Assembly (NCBI RefSeq): GCF_900115155.1
Contig: NZ_FOVM01000001.1
Coordinates: forward strand, 372,001-436,000
Direction of reading: 5' to 3'
Source: Mycetocola miduiensis
Lineage (GTDB): Bacteria; Actinomycetota; Actinomycetes; Actinomycetales; Microbacteriaceae
Length of the DNA: 64,000 bases
Made by a program: the position numbers and the translations under genes. Below are positions 43,149-51,841 of the stretch, one piece after another; position 1 is the first letter of the stretch, and each line of letters opens with the position of its first letter. Below the pieces are notes generated by a model that saw nothing but the letters and a program-made list of their open reading frames with translations, did no database searches and had not been told where the DNA came from.

Positions 43149-44191
43149 CGCACTGCCATTTCTGCTTGAGACGCGTCGTGGAGTTGCGTGACCACGCCAC
43201 TTGAGATGGCCCGCGAGACTGCCTCAGCGAGCCGCACCGCTTCCACCCCGTCTTCACACGTCACCCGCGGGTCGAGGGTCGGCCGAAGCTGAAGAAAAGC
43301 TTCGAGCTCGGAAAGGTATGGATTGTGTTGAGCTGCTGCCAACGCGCGGCGGACGAGCCGTGGGCTTCCACCGGCATCGGGAATGTCAATCGATAGCTCA
43401 GAGATCTGGCGGGAGTCGTGGCGGATCACTCCAAGGTCTCCGGCGATGGAGAACGAGCTGAAGAATTGGGTTCCGATCGGTCCCCACGTCGCTGTTACTT
43501 GCGAGATCGCTCCGCTGGCGTGGGTCAAGGTGGCGTGGACGGTGCAGATGCCGGATGCGTCGCCGGGAACGGGCCTGCTCCGGACCGCGTAGACACTATC
43601 GACGGCACCGCACATCCACCGGGCTTGATCGAGATCGTGAATCATCAGGTCGAAGACGATTCCGCCAGAGCGCGCATCATCTGAGAGCCAGCTGCCAGGG
43701 AATGGCGCAGCGGTGCTGCGGTGAAATCGAGCTACCGCCACCTGCCCGATCCGGCCTTTTTGGATGGCTCGGTGAGCGGCAATGTTTGGTTTGGTGAACC
43801 GTACGACGTGGGCGGGGAACACAGTTCTGCCATATAGTTCCGCGGCTGTTTGCACGGCGAGGGCAGAACTGGTCGACAGAGCCAAAGGTTTTTCGCAAAC
43901 CACATCGTGCCCTGCCTCGATCGCAGTGACAGCGAATTCGGCGTGCGTGTCGCTGGGGGTAACGATGTCTACGAAGTCAACGCGTGAAAGGAGTTGCTCC
44001 ATGGAACTGGCAGTCCTGACACCGTGACGTCCCGCCAACTCTGCGGCTCCCTCGTGGGCGAAGACAATCACCGACGCGCCGAGCTGGCCCCATGCGGCCA
44101 TGTGCGCGCGCCCCATTCTGCCGGCGCCGATCAATCCAACGAGGCGAGGCTTCGCCCCGGCGTCCGCCAGCGGGCCGTTCGTTCTACTCAT
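43145..44191 (-). CDS. Gfo/Idh/MocA oxidoreductase, type B copy 1
   Basis: A 348-residue oxidoreductase with a classical Rossmann loop GLIGAGRMGRAHMAAW and the lysine motif VCEKPLALSTSSALA. The C-terminal domain contains PAHVVRFTKPNIAAHRAI, VARFHRSTAAPFPGSWL and DLMIHDLDQARWM, all shared with the type B protein at 49794. Enzymes of this fold oxidise sugar or polyol hydroxyls, often at C3. The gene lies between the ROK regulator (8-base overlap) and the type A gene (ATGA overlap), so the three are one transcript. The ATG at 44191 starts at the family boundary. Confidence 0.85.
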   Translation of the reverse strand: MSRTNGPLADAGAKPRLVGLIGAGRMGRAHMAAWGQLGASVIVFAHEGAAELAGRHGVRTASSMEQLLSRVDFVDIVTPSDTHAEFAVTAIEAGHDVVCEKPLALSTSSALAVQTAAELYGRTVFPAHVVRFTKPNIAAHRAIQKGRIGQVAVARFHRSTAAPFPGSWLSDDARSGGIVFDLMIHDLDQARWMCGAVDSVYAVRSRPVPGDASGICTVHATLTHASGAISQVTATWGPIGTQFFSSFSIAGDLGVIRHDSRQISELSIDIPDAGGSPRLVRRALAAAQHNPYLSELEAFLQLRPTLDPRVTCEDGVEAVRLAEAVSRAISSGVVTQLHDASQAEMAVR

Positions 44192-45431
44192 GACTAGGCA
44201 CTTTCTGCGTTCTCCCCGTGAGAGGCGTCGTTTGGGCGGCTGGTGTTTGGCGAATCGTTGGAGAGTTATCAGCCCGAACTTCTGAAATGTCTGGCACCGG
44301 TACCCCTTCGATGCCGAACAACTGGCGCGAGCTTTCATGGAAGCCGAGGGCCAATGCCCCACGCAGAATGCTCTCCGCGCCCACGGTCGAGGCGAGCACG
44401 TCCGGCTTGAGGTCGAGAAGAATGAGTCGGCGGACTTCCGTTCGTACCGCTGTTATGAATTCCCCGGATAGGTCGGAAGCGGGCAACTCTCCACCGATAA
44501 CGATCACATCCGGGTCGAAGACGAGTGAGACTGTCGCGATCCGCGTGGCTATCTCGGTGACGAACCTGGCCCACTCGGCGTGCGCGTCTGAATCTCCGCG
44601 TTTGACCATTGAAAGGATGGCGGCGGTTGATTCAGCGCCGGTCCACGTCAGGTTGCCCTTGACAGAATTGGTGGTCCACCGGAACCCCCGAAGGCTGGCA
44701 AGTTCACCGGCGCTACGGTGTGCTCCCTGATGGATCTTTCCGTCGATTGTCAACGCGAACGCTATTCGCGTGCCGATGTGGAAGTAAAGGATGTTTCCAG
44801 CAAGCTGAGCGCTTCCGAAATGGTGTTCGGCGTAGGCGGCAAGTTTGGTGTCGTTTTCCAGGAAGACGTGGCACCCGAGCTCATTTCCCAGATGTCGGGC
44901 CAGATCCGTGTTGTTCCACTCGGGCACGAAATAGCTCTGTGCCACCTTCCCGTCGAGCCCGATGGTGCCCGACACGGCAACGCATGCTGCTCGAAGCTTC
45001 GACGCCGGGGTCCCTGCGTCGGCTAACGCGTCTCGGACAGTGCTGACCACGGTGTCGACTCGCTGTGATGCCGTCGGCGATCCGGAGATTTCGCGACTTG
45101 CGCGACCCACCACCCTTCCGCGCAGGTCCGCTAACATCACCGTCACGTTGGACGGGCCTGAGTCGATTCCCGCGACCAATGCGTTCAGCGACTGGAACTG
45201 GAATCGCCGAGCTGGTCGGCCTCCGTTGGCTCGGCTTGAGCCAGCCGGAACTTCGGTGAGCGTTCCGCCTTCTTCCAGTTCGTTGATCACCGCGTCAATG
45301 GTTGGGCGAGATAGCCCGGTCCGCTGGACGAGGTCACTGATCGTCAGCGGCTCCTCGGAAGCACGGAAAACATGGATGCATGTCAGTGCATTCGCATGCC
45401 GGATGTCCGCGGAACTTGGTGGAGCGTCCAT
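44184..45431 (-). CDS. ROK family transcriptional regulator
   Basis: A 415-residue repressor. Residues 10-75 are a winged helix (TISDLVQRTGLSRPTIDAVINELEEGG), then the sugar-kinase-like ROK fold with VAGIDSGPSNVTVMLADLRGRVVG, VAVSGTIGLDGKVAQ, FLENDTKLAAYAEHHFG and IVIGGELPASDLS. The zinc motif CxCGxxGC of many ROK proteins is absent, which fits a pure regulator that binds a sugar or sugar phosphate rather than a kinase. It is divergent from the ABC importer genes and heads the left arm containing two oxidoreductase genes, so it very probably controls both arms from the 221-base spacer. Confidence 0.88.
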   Translation of the reverse strand: MDAPPSSADIRHANALTCIHVFRASEEPLTISDLVQRTGLSRPTIDAVINELEEGGTLTEVPAGSSRANGGRPARRFQFQSLNALVAGIDSGPSNVTVMLADLRGRVVGRASREISGSPTASQRVDTVVSTVRDALADAGTPASKLRAACVAVSGTIGLDGKVAQSYFVPEWNNTDLARHLGNELGCHVFLENDTKLAAYAEHHFGSAQLAGNILYFHIGTRIAFALTIDGKIHQGAHRSAGELASLRGFRWTTNSVKGNLTWTGAESTAAILSMVKRGDSDAHAEWARFVTEIATRIATVSLVFDPDVIVIGGELPASDLSGEFITAVRTEVRRLILLDLKPDVLASTVGAESILRGALALGFHESSRQLFGIEGVPVPDISEVRADNSPTIRQTPAAQTTPLTGRTQKVPSHE

Positions 45432-45652
45432 ATCACCGCCTCAATTTCTCGCCCTACGGCGGCCTCGTGTAGGACACAACGTAGCATTCACAGGGAGGTT
45501 TCGTAACCCCGTCTTCGCTAACCCTCCTGCTTGTACGTTTGGCGACGAAAAAGCAGGATCGTACGTCGAAACAGAATTTTCTCGATTAGGTATAGACGTT
45601 TCATAACCACCCTGCAATACTCTGAGGAAATGATCTGTCCAAAGGAGGACCA
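45432..45652. promoter_or_regulatory. Divergent control region of the oxidoreductase/ABC locus
   Basis: This AT-richer spacer lies between the ROK gene and the binding-protein gene. An imperfect inverted repeat CAGGGAGGTT (45491-45500) and AACCCTCCTG (45520-45529), with TTCGTAAC/TTCGCTAAC direct repeats inside, is a candidate ROK operator. A possible promoter for the importer is TCGAAA (45566-45571) and TATAGA (45591-45596). AAAGGAGG precedes the GTG start at 45653. Confidence 0.45.
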
Positions 45653-46951
45653 GTGAGCACCACACCAAAGAAACTGAGATACGCCGGCGTCGCGGCCACA
45701 GCGGGGCTCGCTGTCCTGCTGTCCGGTTGCGCTAGTGGCAACCCCGCGGCCGGAGGGAAGACGGAGATCGTCTTTTCCTATCTGTGGGGAGGCGCCGAAG
45801 GCGATGCGCTCGCTGAGCTCGTCGACGATTTCAACGAGTCCCAGGACGACATCGTTGTCAAGGGCGTCTCATCGCCGGACGTGCAGAAGCAGCTCACGCA
45901 GATGAGCAGCAGCAAGGGAGCGTTCGACATCTCCGATAATTTCGGATACGCGACAGCCTCTCTTGCGTCCAAGGGCGTCCTCGAACCGCTCGACGAATAC
46001 ATCGAGCGTGACGACTATGACCTCTCCGACTTCATCAAGCCTGCGATGGATCAAGCCGTCTATGACGGTAAGACCTATGCCATTCCTCTGGGCGTGCACA
46101 CTCACCAGTTGATGTACAACAAGACTTTGCTCGCGGAGGCCGGCATCACTGAACCTCCAACCACAATCGAAGAGTGGGCGGAGATGATCCCGAAGCTCAC
46201 AAAGAAGGATGAGGCGGGGAACATCACCCAGCTCGGCTACGGGCAGGTCGACGCACCGCGATCATTCGTCTCGCTTGCCTTCATGATGGGCGGAAGTTTC
46301 TGGGGCGAAGGCGACGAGGCCCCCGCACCGAACAACGATGGAACTCAGGCTGCACTCGACTTCTACTATGACACCGTCATCGAGCCCAACGGTGCGGACC
46401 GGGTGCAAACTTTCATGTCCGGTTTCGGAGAGTTGTACTCTCCCGAGCACCCGTTCTATAAGGGCCAGATTGCGACGCACATCGACGGCGCGAACCAGGT
46501 GACGATGATCGAGCAGCTCGCGCCGGATCTCGACTACGGAGTCGTACCCATCCCTCACCCGGAGGCTCACCCCGAGCGGGCTGGTACGTCGGAGATTACG
46601 AACTCCACCTACTTCATCCCTTCCAACTCGAAGCACAAAGATGAGGCTTGGGAGTTCATGAAATATCTACTCGACAATGAGCCACTGGGAAACTTCACGA
46701 AGGCGATCTCCAACCTGCCAGCCCGACAGTCGCTGGCCAGCGACCCGATCTACTCGGAGCTCCCTGAGCAATACCAGGTGTTCGCGGACTCCCTTTCGAG
46801 CGAAAATCTGGCCTCTATCCCGGCCGTTCCATGGGCGGCCGAATACCGCGCCGATCTCAAGCTCGAGCTCGATAAGGTCAACACCGGGCAGAGCACCCCT
46901 GAAGAAGTACTCAAGGCGCTCGAAGAACGAGCAGGAAACTACGGCAAGTGA
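45653..46951 (+). CDS. ABC sugar importer substrate-binding lipoprotein
   Basis: A 432-residue family 1 extracellular binding protein. The signal sequence ends in the lipobox LLSGC with lipidated Cys26, so it is anchored to the outer face of the membrane. The mature part has the usual fold (IVFSYLWGGAEGDALAELVDDFNESQDDI; PLGVHTHQLMYNKTLLAEAGI; GQIATHIDGANQVTMI; FIPSNSKHKDEAWEFMKYLLDNEP). The ligand is probably a mono- or oligosaccharide or polyol. It starts with GTG behind AAAGGAGG and overlaps the first permease gene by four bases. Confidence 0.92.
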   Translation: MSTTPKKLRYAGVAATAGLAVLLSGCASGNPAAGGKTEIVFSYLWGGAEGDALAELVDDFNESQDDIVVKGVSSPDVQKQLTQMSSSKGAFDISDNFGYATASLASKGVLEPLDEYIERDDYDLSDFIKPAMDQAVYDGKTYAIPLGVHTHQLMYNKTLLAEAGITEPPTTIEEWAEMIPKLTKKDEAGNITQLGYGQVDAPRSFVSLAFMMGGSFWGEGDEAPAPNNDGTQAALDFYYDTVIEPNGADRVQTFMSGFGELYSPEHPFYKGQIATHIDGANQVTMIEQLAPDLDYGVVPIPHPEAHPERAGTSEITNSTYFIPSNSKHKDEAWEFMKYLLDNEPLGNFTKAISNLPARQSLASDPIYSELPEQYQVFADSLSSENLASIPAVPWAAEYRADLKLELDKVNTGQSTPEEVLKALEERAGNYGK

Positions 46952-47928
46952 GTATCCAAGCCCGCCTGCCCCTTCGGCCTTCGTCATCGACGAAGGCCGA
47001 AGGGGCCGCGCCTCAGCAGGGGTCCGGTCGTCGGCGCACCGCACGACGTGACCAGAAATACGGGCTTCTTTTCGCCTCCCCGTGGCTGATCGGATTCGTC
47101 GCATTCATCGGCCTACCGATCATCGCGTCGGCCTTCTACAGCTTCACGAGCTTCAATCTCTTCCAGTCACCAGAGTTCGTCGGATTCGCGAATTACTCCC
47201 AGCTACTAGCGGACGACCGCTTCTATAAAGCTGTCTTCAATACGTTCTTCCTTGCTTTGTTCGGAGTGCCTCTCGGACTCGCCCTCGCTTTGGCCCTCGC
47301 ACTCCTACTCAATGTGAACGTGAAGGGCCAGCCTCTCTACCGGGCGGTCATCTACTTGCCCACCATTATTCCGACGATCGTCGTCGTCTACGTCTGGCGG
47401 TGGCTCCTGAACGCCCAGTACGGGTTTATCAATGAAGCCATCTCGACGATCGGATTGCACCGACCACTGTGGTTGGACGATCCGATGTGGACGAAGCCCG
47501 CGATTTTGATCATCGGCTTCTGGACTATTGGCGGGACCGCGGTCATCTATCTGGCAGCCCTCAAAGAAGTTCCAGCCGAGCTGCACGAAGCAGCGAAAGT
47601 TGACGGGGCTGGCCCCTTCCTTCGCTTCAGACACATCGTCTGGCCAGCCATCACCCCGGTGACCCTTTTCCAGGTGGTCGTTTCGCTCATCGCTTATCTG
47701 CAGATGTTCACCCAGCCGTACCTCTTGGCCCAGGAAGGACGCAACGATGTTGGCGCCGGACCGAACGATTCGATGCTGACCTACGCGATGTATGTCTATC
47801 AGAATGCGTTCGTCTATTTGAAAATGGGCTACGCCTCCGCGCTGGCTTGGGTGCTCTTCATCCTCATCCTCGTCCTCACCTTCATCATCCTCAAGTCGTC
47901 GAAGCGGTGGGTCCACTATGGCAATTGA
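46948..47928 (+). CDS. ABC sugar importer permease, MalF/UgpA type
   Basis: A 326-residue CUT1 permease with six membrane helices. The first is FASPWLIGFVAFIGLPIIASAFYSF and the ATPase-docking EAA loop is EVPAELHEAAKVDGAGPFLRFRHIVWPAI. The N-terminal 38 residues are non-conserved and basic and are encoded in part by a perfect 18-bp inverted repeat. The GTG start overlaps the binding-protein stop; no other in-frame start precedes the first helix. It pairs with the permease at 47918. Confidence 0.9.
   Translation: MSIQARLPLRPSSSTKAEGAAPQQGSGRRRTARRDQKYGLLFASPWLIGFVAFIGLPIIASAFYSFTSFNLFQSPEFVGFANYSQLLADDRFYKAVFNTFFLALFGVPLGLALALALALLLNVNVKGQPLYRAVIYLPTIIPTIVVVYVWRWLLNAQYGFINEAISTIGLHRPLWLDDPMWTKPAILIIGFWTIGGTAVIYLAALKEVPAELHEAAKVDGAGPFLRFRHIVWPAITPVTLFQVVVSLIAYLQMFTQPYLLAQEGRNDVGAGPNDSMLTYAMYVYQNAFVYLKMGYASALAWVLFILILVLTFIILKSSKRWVHYGN
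46968..47006 (+). promoter_or_regulatory. Perfect 18-bp hairpin at the binding-protein/permease junction
   Basis: Arms 46968-46985 and 46989-47006 are perfectly complementary around the 3-base loop ATC (GCCCCTTCGGCCTTCGTC and its complement). It begins 17 bases after the binding-protein stop codon but inside the overlapping permease reading frame. It could terminate part of the transcripts or protect the binding-protein mRNA, giving more binding protein than permease. Confidence 0.75.
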
Positions 47929-48772
47929 CACTGTGCGCCGGGGGCCAAGCGCCCGCAAGGCCAGCCGCAGCCTGCTCGCTTACGCAGGCATTCTGGCGGT
48001 CGTCGGAATCTTCATATTCCCCTTCCTCACCATGATTACGACCTCGTTCAAATTACCGACGGACGTCTTCACATTGCCGCCGGCTCTGCTCCCCGAGACG
48101 TGGACGTTTGAGAACTTCGGTTTGGCCCTGGAGGCGATGCCCATCGATCGGTACCTGTGGAACACAATCGTGGTGGCAAGCCTGAGCGTGATCGGGACTT
48201 TGGTTTCCTGCCCGTTGGTCGCCTATGCGCTCGCCAAATTCGAATGGCGGGGCCGCGGGGTCGTGTTCTTCATCGTGCTCGCAACGATGATGCTCCCCCC
48301 ACAGGTGACGATGATCCCGCTGTACTTGGTGTTCGACACTGTTGGGCTCACGGGTACGATTTGGCCGTTGGTTCTCCCCACGTTCTTCGGGACACCCTTC
48401 TTCATTTTCTTGATGCGCCAATTCATGATGAACGTCCCCGACGATCTGATCGCAGCCGCCCGGCTCGATGGAGCATCTGAGTTCCGCATCTACTGGAGCA
48501 TCGTCCTACCGCTCGCGAAACCCGCTCTCGCGACGATCGGCATCTTTCAGTTCATGTGGGCCTGGACAGACTTCCTAAACCCGTTGATTTATCTGAACGA
48601 TGAGGCCAACTACACGCTGTCGCTTGGCCTCTACAACTTCTTCTCGGAGAACGGAATCGCCTGGGGCCCGCTAATGGCGGCCAGCGTTGTGTTCACGGTT
48701 CCTGCACTGATTGTGTTCCTGATCGGCCAGCGCTTTTTCCTCAGCGGTCTCGCGACCAGCGGGCTCAAGTAG
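47918..48772 (+). CDS. ABC sugar importer permease, MalG/UgpE type
   Basis: A 284-residue CUT1 permease with six membrane helices. KASRSLLAYAGILAVVGIFIFPFLTMITTSFK is the first, and the EAA loop is NVPDDLIAAARLDGASEFRIYWSIVLPLAKPA. It overlaps the first permease gene by 11 bases. No ATPase gene occurs in the locus; as is usual in actinomycetes, an unlinked MsiK/UgpC-type ATPase would energise this importer. The oxidoreductase genes follow after 32 bases on the same strand. Confidence 0.9.
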   Translation: MAIDTVRRGPSARKASRSLLAYAGILAVVGIFIFPFLTMITTSFKLPTDVFTLPPALLPETWTFENFGLALEAMPIDRYLWNTIVVASLSVIGTLVSCPLVAYALAKFEWRGRGVVFFIVLATMMLPPQVTMIPLYLVFDTVGLTGTIWPLVLPTFFGTPFFIFLMRQFMMNVPDDLIAAARLDGASEFRIYWSIVLPLAKPALATIGIFQFMWAWTDFLNPLIYLNDEANYTLSLGLYNFFSENGIAWGPLMAASVVFTVPALIVFLIGQRFFLSGLATSGLK

Positions 48773-48804
48773 TCGCGCGTCAAAAACGGAAGGCAGTAAA
48801 ACTC

Positions 48805-49797
48805 ATGAAAGTTGCGGTCATCGGAGGCGGCGCGATTGGCACCGTCCATGCGAAAGCGTATGTCGCGGCAGGCGCCCAACTGGTGGGGGTCGTCGAGCCC
48901 GTAACCGCGGTGGGAGAACGTTTCTCCACCGCATTCGGAGTACCCGTTTTCGACACCCTGGATTCCCTGCTTGCGGGTGATAATCCGCCTGAGGCAATCA
49001 GTATTTGCACCCCGCCGTTCACCCACCGCCAGCTCGCGGAAGTCGCAATGAAAGCTGGCGTTCACGTGCTCTGCGAAAAGCCAATGGCGCACACAATCGA
49101 AGATGCTCGAGCCCTCCACCGTTCCGCCGAAGCATCGAACGTGACATTCGCGACGGCGTATTGTCACCGATTCCAGCCGGAACTCGAACTTATTCACTCT
49201 CATATCGAAACCGGTGAAATCGGAACAGTCCGGACATTCTTCAACGCCTTTTCCGGGCATCAGGACGACATCGAAACACGATGGTTCGGTCGGAAAGAGC
49301 TCGCCGGAGGAGGGGCACTGATCGATGCCGGAATTCATTCAATCGACATCTTTCGTTACCTGTGTGGCGAAGTCGATTCTGCGACGGGCACGCTTGCCAC
49401 AGTGCTCGACGGAACAGGACTCGAAGTCGAGCACACAGCCGCCATGACTTTGCGCTCGGTCACCCATGTCATTGGAACCATCGAGTGCTCCTGGAAGTCA
49501 CCGACCGGGCAATCGATTGTTCGAGTTGAAGGTTCCGAAGGCTCACTGACCTTCGACTATGCCCGCCAGGGGCAGGTCGCAAAGCAATCCCGAAGCGGTG
49601 AGGTGGAAATCCTCCAGGTGAGCCCAGGAAACCGGTTCGAGCGCGAAATCGCGGATTTCATCCGCTCGGTCACAGTCGGAATGCGCCCAAGAACGGGCTC
49701 TCTCGACGGGCTCGTGGGCGTTGCGGTCCTCGACGAGGTCTACAGCCAGAGTGACAACCGTTCTCTGGGCAGCTCGATCCTCAATGAGGTAGCGTGA
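48805..49797 (+). CDS. Gfo/Idh/MocA oxidoreductase, type C (single copy)
   Basis: A 330-residue NAD(P)-dependent dehydrogenase with the Rossmann loop VAVIGGGAIGTVHAKAYVAAG, the lysine motif VLCEKPMAHTIEDARAL, and the C-terminal domain with GGGALIDAGIHSIDIFRYLCGEVD carrying the catalytic Asp/His pattern of the family. It is related to, but clearly distinct from, the four type A and B proteins, being closer to mainstream inositol- or glucose-fructose-type enzymes. The ribosome site is GGAAGG. Its stop overlaps the type B gene by four bases, so three oxidoreductases follow the importer in one transcript. Confidence 0.88.
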   Translation: MKVAVIGGGAIGTVHAKAYVAAGAQLVGVVEPVTAVGERFSTAFGVPVFDTLDSLLAGDNPPEAISICTPPFTHRQLAEVAMKAGVHVLCEKPMAHTIEDARALHRSAEASNVTFATAYCHRFQPELELIHSHIETGEIGTVRTFFNAFSGHQDDIETRWFGRKELAGGGALIDAGIHSIDIFRYLCGEVDSATGTLATVLDGTGLEVEHTAAMTLRSVTHVIGTIECSWKSPTGQSIVRVEGSEGSLTFDYARQGQVAKQSRSGEVEILQVSPGNRFEREIADFIRSVTVGMRPRTGSLDGLVGVAVLDEVYSQSDNRSLGSSILNEVA

Positions 49798-50795
49798 CCG
49801 CCCCTGGCCCCAGCGTCGGAATAGTCGGAGCGGGGAACATGGCGCGCGCGCATGCCGCGGCCTGGGAGGCAATCGGGGCAGAACTCTATTTCTATGCCCC
49901 GTCGGGCAGCGCAGCAGTCGCGGATGATTTCGGTGGCACGGAATGCTCCTCTTTGGCGGCGCTTTACGCGGCCGCAGAACTTGTGGACATCTGCGCTCCG
50001 ACGCCACACCACCTGAACCTTGCCCGATCGGCCGTCGAAGCCCATCGCCACGTTCTCTGTGAGAAGCCGCTCTCCCGAAGCGCTACCGAGGGCCGACAGA
50101 TGCTCGCCCTCGCTGCCGCCCACCGACGACTGCTGATGCCCGCTCACGTTGTGCGCTATTTCCCCCAGTATGCGGCCGCGCACCAGGCAGTTGAAGACGG
50201 ACGCCTCGGTGCGATGGCTGTGCTTCGCTTCCACCGAAGTGGAGCGACCCCGCAACGGCCCTGGTTCACCGACGACAACGCCTCCGGCGGGCTCATCCTC
50301 GATCAGTTGGTCCACGACATAGACCAGGCCGTGTGGATGGCCGGACCGGTGGCGACCGTCTACGCCTCGGAAAACCGGAGCGAGAGGAGTGGTGCACAGG
50401 CGCAGACTGCCCATGTCATCCTCACCCACCGCTCCGGGGCGGTTTCCCATTGCCGCGGCCACTGGGGTGCCGAGGGAACGGCGTTCTCATTCGGCTTCGA
50501 TATCGCCGGCACGCTGGGAACGCTGACGTACGATTCCCGCAAGAACACCGGCTTCGAAATGAGCACGACGCGTGGGGCCTCGCCTACGGAGGATGGTTTC
50601 ATGCCCGATCTCGGCTACTTCACCAATCCATACGAAGTGCAGGCACGGGATTTCCTGCAAGCGGCACAGACGGGTTCATCCCCGAGAACCAGTGCGGAGG
50701 AGGGCCTGTACGCCGTTCAACTCGCCCTCGCGGCTATCCGCTCGGTCGCAGAGCACCGGGCCATCGACGTCGACGACGAAGGAGACCACTCATGA
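49794..50795 (+). CDS. Gfo/Idh/MocA oxidoreductase, type B copy 2
   Basis: A 333-residue oxidoreductase with loop VGIVGAGNMARAHAAAW, lysine motif VLCEKPLSRSATEGRQ, and C-terminal landmarks PAHVVRYFPQYAAAHQAV, LRFHRSGATPQRPWFTDD and DQLVHDIDQAVWM. These are shared with the type B protein at 43145-44191. It starts with GTG overlapping the type C stop and ends overlapping the type A gene by four bases, exactly as in the left arm. The substrate is unknown; overlap with type A implies that the two act together. Confidence 0.87.
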   Translation: MTAPGPSVGIVGAGNMARAHAAAWEAIGAELYFYAPSGSAAVADDFGGTECSSLAALYAAAELVDICAPTPHHLNLARSAVEAHRHVLCEKPLSRSATEGRQMLALAAAHRRLLMPAHVVRYFPQYAAAHQAVEDGRLGAMAVLRFHRSGATPQRPWFTDDNASGGLILDQLVHDIDQAVWMAGPVATVYASENRSERSGAQAQTAHVILTHRSGAVSHCRGHWGAEGTAFSFGFDIAGTLGTLTYDSRKNTGFEMSTTRGASPTEDGFMPDLGYFTNPYEVQARDFLQAAQTGSSPRTSAEEGLYAVQLALAAIRSVAEHRAIDVDDEGDHS

Positions 50796-51841
50796 CCACC
50801 GGACGCCTCAAGGTCGGAATCATGTCATTCGCGCACCCGCATGCCGGGAACTACATCAGTGCTCTCCTTTCTCGTGGCGATGTCGACATCCTCGCATCAG
50901 ATCCCGGGGCAGCCACCGCACCGTCGGGCGAGATACGAGGCGCCGAATACGCCGCTCAGCACGGAGCACCATACGTCGACTCGTACGAAGAACTTTTTCG
51001 TTGGCAACCTGACGCGGTCATCGTGTGTAGCGAGAATGCGCACCACCGTGTCGACGCAGAAGCCGGGGCGAGGGCTGGCGCTCACGTGCTGTGCGAGAAG
51101 CCCCTCGCGACCACGGTGGCAGACGCACGTGCCATCGTTGACGCATGTGAGGAGGCTGGTGTTCTCCTCATGACCGCGTTTCCGATGCGCTTCACTCCGA
51201 TGTTCGAAGCCGCCCGCGCTGCGATCCGGGACGGCCGGATCGGTGAGATCGTCGGGGCTACCGGAACGAACAACGGAAAGCTCCCGGTCGGAGGGCGCTC
51301 CTGGTTCGTCGACAGTGAACTCGCCGGCGGCGGAGCTCTCGTCGATCTCACGGTTCACATCGCGGATCTCCTCGATGCTGTCCTCGCCCCTGAGGTTCCC
51401 GAGCTTGTGTACGCGGCAACGAACCGGATCCTGCATTCAGAGAACAGCGCAGTCACGAACGAGACGGGAGGCTTGGTCAACGTCACGTATTCGGACGGCA
51501 CCATCGCAACGATCGATTGCTCGTGGAGCCAGCCAGATTCTGCGGCCAGTTGGGGCGGCCTGACCCTGCAACTGATCGGGACGGAAGGTTCGATAGACAT
51601 CGACCCCTTCGCCCTCCGTGTCGAAGGGGTCGACGAAGCGAACGCCAACGGATTCTGGCTGGGGTACGGTGCCAACAACAGTGTGCCGCTAATCAACGAA
51701 TTCATCACTGCTATTCGCGACGGACGACAGCCCGAGCCCAGCGGCCAAGCAGGACTCCGCGCGGTAGAGATTGTCGCTGCAGCACAAGAGTCGGCGGCGA
51801 CAAGGAGCGCAGTCAGCTTCGGCGAAGCACCATCCGACTAG
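50792..51841 (+). CDS. Gfo/Idh/MocA oxidoreductase, type A copy 2
   Basis: A 349-residue protein paralogous to the one at 42090-43148. It has the same atypical nucleotide loop (VGIMSFAHPHAGNY), VLCEKPLATTVADARAI as lysine motif, TGTNNGKLPVGGRSWFVD and AGGGALVDLTVHIADLLD. The ATG lies behind AAGGAG and overlaps the type B gene. The in-frame sequence after its TAG stop continues open as the remnant of a metalloprotease gene, showing that this is the right edge of the locus. Confidence 0.87.
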   Translation: MTTGRLKVGIMSFAHPHAGNYISALLSRGDVDILASDPGAATAPSGEIRGAEYAAQHGAPYVDSYEELFRWQPDAVIVCSENAHHRVDAEAGARAGAHVLCEKPLATTVADARAIVDACEEAGVLLMTAFPMRFTPMFEAARAAIRDGRIGEIVGATGTNNGKLPVGGRSWFVDSELAGGGALVDLTVHIADLLDAVLAPEVPELVYAATNRILHSENSAVTNETGGLVNVTYSDGTIATIDCSWSQPDSAASWGGLTLQLIGTEGSIDIDPFALRVEGVDEANANGFWLGYGANNSVPLINEFITAIRDGRQPEPSGQAGLRAVEIVAAAQESAATRSAVSFGEAPSD

